From an uncultured Oscillospiraceae bacterium (GTDB lineage: Bacteria; Bacillota; Clostridia; Oscillospirales; Oscillospiraceae): a DNA stretch of 7,340 bases. The position numbers and the translations under genes are program-made. How positions within the stretch are numbered: the first letter of the stretch is position 1; every line of letters begins with the position of its first letter. This document shows positions 4,781 through 7,340 of the stretch, one piece after another. The notes beneath the pieces were generated by a model. It was not told the origin of the DNA. It searched no databases and saw nothing but the letters and a program-made list of their open reading frames with translations. The DNA is taken from assembly GCA_934623545.1 (NCBI GenBank), contig CAKTVN010000078.1, positions 1 to 7,340 of the forward strand. Direction: 5' to 3'.

Positions 4781-6003
4781 ATCGTTTCTCCTGTATTTCC
4801 GAGTTTTCCGGCGACATAGCCGGAGGACCACGCCCATTGCAAATTGTAGCCGCCGCAGTCGCCATCGATGTCCAGTACCTCGCCGCAGGCGAACACGCCC
4901 GGCGCAACGCGGCTTTCCAGCGTATCGGCGCGGAACTGCGCCGTGCAGATCCCGCCTGCCGTCACCTGCGCCTGATCCATCCCCATGACGCCGTTTACAC
5001 GCAGCGCGCAGCATTTGACCAGCCTCGCGACGCGCCGCAGCTGCGCCGCGTCGAGCGTCGAGAGCGCGGCGGAGGCGGTCAGCTCCGCGCGCCGGACGAG
5101 CATTTTCCCGAGGCGCGACTGCAAGATACCGGTCAGAAGCTCCTCCGCCGGAAGCGCCGGGAAGCGGGCGCAGCGCGCCGTCAGCAGCTCTGTCAGCTCC
5201 TCCACCGGGATGCCCCGGCAGAAGTCGATCAGCAGCGTTTTCTCTCCTTCCGCGGTCGAGACCGCGCGCGAGAGCTCAAACGCCGCCGGTCCGCTGACGC
5301 CGAACTCCGTAAACTGAAGCTCACCCTCTGACGCGGCGGCGGTGTGCCCATTCAGCTTGAGCGTCAAGGTTGCATCCGCGCGCACGCCCTTGAGGGCGCG
5401 GACAAAATCCGTTTCAGTGCGCAGCTGGACCAGACTCGGCGCAAGCGCCGTGCAGTCGTGCCCCAGCATTTTGAGCAGCGCATATCCGCTCTCCGTCCCG
5501 CCGAGCTTCCGCCCGGCGCAGCCGCCTGCCGCGACGATCAGCCGGTCTCCAAAATAGGTCTCGCCGCTCACAGCGCGCGCCTGATAGCCCCGCGCCTTTT
5601 TCCTGACCTCGCAGACCTCGCAGCCGCAGACGACCTGTACCCCCGCCGCTTCCAGTGCAAAGCGCAGCACATCCACGACGCTGTTCGCCTGATCGGACAG
5701 CGGATAGACCCGCCCGGACGGCTCCGTCACCGTCACGAGCCCAAGCGTGCGGAACGCCGCGAGCGTTTTTTCCACATCCATCCGATCGAGCGCTGGGCGG
5801 GCAAAGCGCGGCTGCGCGCCGTGATAATGCGCCTCGCTTAAGTCGCGGTTCGTCAGATTGCAGCGTCCGTTTCCGGTCGCGAGGAGCTTTCGCCCGACGC
5901 GCGCCTGCCGCTCCAGCAGCACGACGCTGTTGCTTTGATCCTGCGCGGCGGAGAGCGCCGCAGCCATACCGCTCGCGCCGCCGCCGATGATGAGTACCTT
6001 CAT
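4777..6003 (-). CDS. HI0933/BaiN-family NAD(P)/FAD-dependent oxidoreductase
   Basis: A 408-residue flavoprotein of the HI0933/YhiN family (COG2081), often labelled 'aminoacetone oxidase family' in clostridia. One member, BaiN of Clostridium scindens, reduces bile-acid intermediates; that substrate should not be assumed here. Visible signatures: N-terminal VLIIGGGASGMAAALSAA (3-20) with ERQARVGRKLLATGNGRCNL (31-50), SGRVYPLSDQANSVVDVL (96-113), VAAGG (157-161), GELQFTEFGVSGPAAFELS (227-245), QVTAGGI (346-352), and FACGEVLDIDGDCGGYNLQW (371-390) before AWSSGYVAG. Length is normal for the family. GAGG sits 7 nt before ATG 6003. It is the first gene of a two-gene operon and overlaps the COG2509-like gene by 4 nt. 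Its promoter is back to back with that of ylmH. Confidence 0.94.
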   Translation of the reverse strand: MKVLIIGGGASGMAAALSAAQDQSNSVVLLERQARVGRKLLATGNGRCNLTNRDLSEAHYHGAQPRFARPALDRMDVEKTLAAFRTLGLVTVTEPSGRVYPLSDQANSVVDVLRFALEAAGVQVVCGCEVCEVRKKARGYQARAVSGETYFGDRLIVAAGGCAGRKLGGTESGYALLKMLGHDCTALAPSLVQLRTETDFVRALKGVRADATLTLKLNGHTAAASEGELQFTEFGVSGPAAFELSRAVSTAEGEKTLLIDFCRGIPVEELTELLTARCARFPALPAEELLTGILQSRLGKMLVRRAELTASAALSTLDAAQLRRVARLVKCCALRVNGVMGMDQAQVTAGGICTAQFRADTLESRVAPGVFACGEVLDIDGDCGGYNLQWAWSSGYVAGKLGNTGETI

Positions 6004-6035
6004 AGCTCCGCCTCAATTCGCGTTTATTCAGAAAC

Positions 6036-6064
6036 AGTATACCGGAAATGCAGCGGTTTCTCAA
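6036..6064 (-). promoter_or_regulatory. Promoter of the flavoprotein operon
   Basis: On the minus strand TTGAGA (6059-6064) and TATACT (6036-6041) have a 17-nt spacer, a strong vegetative-type promoter. Transcription would start near 6029, about 26 nt before ATG 6003. Confidence 0.75.
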
Positions 6065-6070
6065 GTCATC

Positions 6071-6099
6071 TTTACCTTTTGGAAAAGACGTAGTATAAT
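6071..6099 (+). promoter_or_regulatory. Promoter of the ylmH operon
   Basis: TTTACC (6071-6076) and a perfect TATAAT (6094-6099) have a 17-nt spacer. It is divergent from the flavoprotein promoter, and the two -35 boxes are only 6 bp apart. Transcription would start near 6106, about 30 nt before ATG 6136. Confidence 0.72.
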
Positions 6100-6135
6100 G
6101 ATTTTTGAAACCGGCGTCAGAAACGGAGGCTCGCA

Positions 6136-6921
6136 ATGGAAAAACGGGAAAAGATCGAAAAGCTCGCACAGAGCAAGGACGAGGCGATGCTGCTTGCGCG
6201 CGTCTATGACCGCATCTCGCTCGCCGAGCAGCGCGGTATTCCCGGCTGCTCGAGCTTCCTCTCCCCGCACGAGCAGGTGCTGACCGAGCAGCTTCTGCGC
6301 GGGACGGAGCTTCATTTCTTCGGCGGGACGCCGGACGCGGAGCGCCGGATGTGCTGCTGGCTGCCGGAATATCTGGACGAGGACTGGCTTTCCTCTGAGG
6401 ACGGTCCGTGCGTGGCGGTCCGCGCGGAGTTTTTTGCGCAGGACCGGCTGTCGCACCGCGATTTTCTCGGTGCGCTCATGGGCGCGGGCATCAAGCGCGA
6501 GACCGTGGGCGACATTTTCGTCTCCGAGGGGCAGTGCGACTTTCTGGTCACACGTGAAATTCTGCCGTATGTGCTGCAAAATCTCTCCTCGGCGGGCAGA
6601 GCCAGACTGACGCTGCGCGAGCTGCCGCTCGGGGAGGTGTGCGCGCCGCAGGCGCAGATCAAATCCATCCGGGACACGGTCTCCTCTCTGCGGCTGGACA
6701 GCGTGCTTTCCTCCGGCTTCGGGCTCAGCCGGGGCAAGGCGTGCGGATATATTGAAAGCGGCAAAGCGGAGCTCAACCATCTCCCCTGCATCAAGCCCGA
6801 CAAGCCCGTCGCCGAGGGCGATGTGATCTCCGTCCGCGGGCTCGGAAAGATCCGTCTGGAGGAGATCTCTGGAATAACCAAGAAAGGAAGGACCGGCATT
6901 CTCATCAGCCGGTTTGTGTGA
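6136..6921 (+). CDS. ylmH: YlmH-family S4-domain RNA-binding protein
   Basis: A 261-residue cytoplasmic RNA-binding protein of the YlmH (COG2302) family. In Firmicutes ylmH often lies in the ylm cluster near divIVA, and the Bacillus subtilis protein has been linked to rescue and quality control of stalled ribosomes. Here it is away from that cluster. The N-terminal and middle part carries the family block LSHRDFLGALMGAGIKRETV (105-124) continuing GDIFV. Residues about 184-241 form the S4 domain: LRLDSVLSSGFGLSRGKACG, then YIESGKAELN and KPDKPVAEGDVISVRGLGKI. A basic tail GRTGILISRF ends the protein. GGAGG (6125-6129) sits 6 nt before the ATG. Its stop lies 5 nt before ATG 6927 of the DUF896 gene, or overlaps an alternative GTG start by 4 nt, so the two are probably co-transcribed and coupled. 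Confidence 0.93.
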   Translation: MEKREKIEKLAQSKDEAMLLARVYDRISLAEQRGIPGCSSFLSPHEQVLTEQLLRGTELHFFGGTPDAERRMCCWLPEYLDEDWLSSEDGPCVAVRAEFFAQDRLSHRDFLGALMGAGIKRETVGDIFVSEGQCDFLVTREILPYVLQNLSSAGRARLTLRELPLGEVCAPQAQIKSIRDTVSSLRLDSVLSSGFGLSRGKACGYIESGKAELNHLPCIKPDKPVAEGDVISVRGLGKIRLEEISGITKKGRTGILISRFV

Positions 6922-6926
6922 AGCAT

Positions 6927-7163
6927 ATGAAGCAGGAAAAGATCGACCGCATCAACGAGCTTGCCCGCAAGGCAAAGGCGGAGGGGCTCACGGAGGAGGA
7001 GCTTTCCGAGCGCGACACGCTCCGCCGGGAGTATATCGACTCCGTCAAGCAGGCGCTCTGCTCGCATCTTGATAATACCTATATCGTCGACGAAAAGGGC
7101 AATAAGCATCCGCTGAAAAAGAAAGAGAAAGGGAAGGTGATTCCCTTTCAACCCAAATCGTGA
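6927..7163 (+). CDS. DUF896 / YnzC-like small protein
   Basis: A 78-residue small soluble protein of the DUF896 (UPF0291, YnzC) family, whose function is not established. It shows the family's N-terminal helical hairpin KIDRINELARKAKAEGLTEE, then RDTLRREYIDSVKQAL, and the C-terminal motif LDNTYIVDEKGNKHPLKKK. It is highly charged and has no membrane segment or signal peptide. Start 6927 (ATG) gives the usual family N-terminal length. An in-frame GTG at 6918 (three residues longer) overlaps the ylmH stop as GTGA and is a real alternative. Neither start has a Shine-Dalgarno within normal distance. The nearest, GGAAGG at 6886-6891, is followed by a 6-bp hairpin (6892-6913). It is the last gene of the ylmH operon. 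Confidence 0.9.
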   Translation: MKQEKIDRINELARKAKAEGLTEEELSERDTLRREYIDSVKQALCSHLDNTYIVDEKGNKHPLKKKEKGKVIPFQPKS

Positions 7164-7168
7164 TTTTC

Positions 7169-7197
7169 GTCACCCCGAAAGGGGTGACACCTCTTTT
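7169..7197 (+). terminator. Probable terminator of the ylmH-DUF896 operon
   Basis: An 8-bp perfect stem GTCACCCC/GGGGTGAC (7169-7176 with 7181-7188) capped by a GAAA tetraloop lies 5 nt after the stop codon. It is followed by ACCTCTTTT, a modest T run. The run overlaps the next hairpin, so it may be only partly efficient. Confidence 0.6.
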
Positions 7198-7333
7198 GCG
7201 CCCGCAAGGGCGCAATGCCGCGCCGAAGGCGCGGAGGGCACCGCATCCGGAGGATGCGGGAGGCGTTTCAGCCCCTTTTTCTTTGCGCGGCAAAGAAAAA
7301 GCCGCTGGCGGTAAAAAGAAAACGCCAAAGGGG
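7196..7333. repeat. Hairpin cluster with GNRA loop and possible pseudoknot
   Basis: Four perfect stems follow one another: 7196-7203/7208-7215 (TTGCGCCC, GCAA loop), 7218-7224/7228-7234 (CCGCGCC), 7241-7248/7252-7259 (CCGCATCC) and 7276-7286/7290-7300 (TTTTTCTTTGC, 3-nt loop). Longer-range pairs GGCGTTT 7262-7268 with 7320-7326 and CCCCTTT 7272-7278 with 7327-7333 cross each other. The second also competes with the base of the last hairpin. No coding frame of note is present and the element may continue past the window end. Confidence 0.65.
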
Positions 7334-7340
7334 GATTTCG

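Noticed and set aside
3389..4819. 476-codon plus-strand open frame opposite the COG2509-like gene
   Set aside because: Arg/Ala/His/Leu-rich antisense shadow with no recognisable motif.
4781..5014. N-terminal extension of the COG2509-like flavoprotein
   Set aside because: It is Arg-rich out-of-frame read of the upstream flavoprotein gene; ATG 4780 has AGGAG upstream and a typical ATGA overlap.
6312..7151. 279-codon minus-strand open frame opposite ylmH and the DUF896 gene
   Set aside because: Ser/Arg/Pro-rich shadow lacking domains; both sense genes match known families along their length.

Overview
This 7.3 kb window looks like chromosomal DNA of a GC-rich, low-GC-lineage-derived anaerobic Firmicute (Clostridia, probably an Oscillospiraceae/Ruminococcaceae-type gut bacterium). 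The basis is the gene content: a clostridial-type aspartate kinase, a YlmH S4 protein, a DUF896/YnzC protein and a COG2509 plus HI0933/BaiN-type flavoprotein pair. AGGAGG-like ribosome binding sites, CCA-encoding tRNAs and many strong stem-loop terminators agree with it. The taxonomic placement is inference; no marker gene in the window settles it.

Layout. Positions 1-231 (+): the 3' part of tRNA-Gly(GCC), a terminator-like hairpin, a complete tRNA-Cys(GCA) and a terminator. Positions 232-565: an AT-richer intergenic stretch with a decayed transposase 3' end (IS630-like, 328-471), a 21-nt direct repeat carrying extended -10 boxes, and the promoter of a small XRE-family regulator (566-901, +). 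This converges on lysC (1068-2354, -); the two share a compact block of GC-rich hairpins at 984-1069 that gives back-to-back terminators. Positions 2355-3169 hold no convincing gene. They contain the lysC promoter and a remarkably dense run of about fifteen inverted repeats. Positions 3170-6003 (-) form a two-gene operon of flavoproteins whose stop and start codons overlap (ATGA). A divergent promoter pair (6036-6099) drives this operon leftward and a ylmH-DUF896 operon rightward (6136-7163). The window ends in another hairpin cluster with GNRA loops and a possible pseudoknot (7169-7333).

How it fits together. The genes are mostly housekeeping: aspartate-family amino-acid synthesis (lysC), flavin-dependent redox enzymes of poorly known substrate, an RNA-binding S4 protein linked to ribosome function, and a small DUF896 protein. 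No defence system, biosynthetic cluster or phage is visible. The unusual content is non-coding: three intergenic hairpin arrays. In the middle one, different stems surround a near-identical loop core and three hairpins abut with no spacer, which suggests an expanding palindromic repeat family or a structured RNA rather than ordinary spacer DNA.
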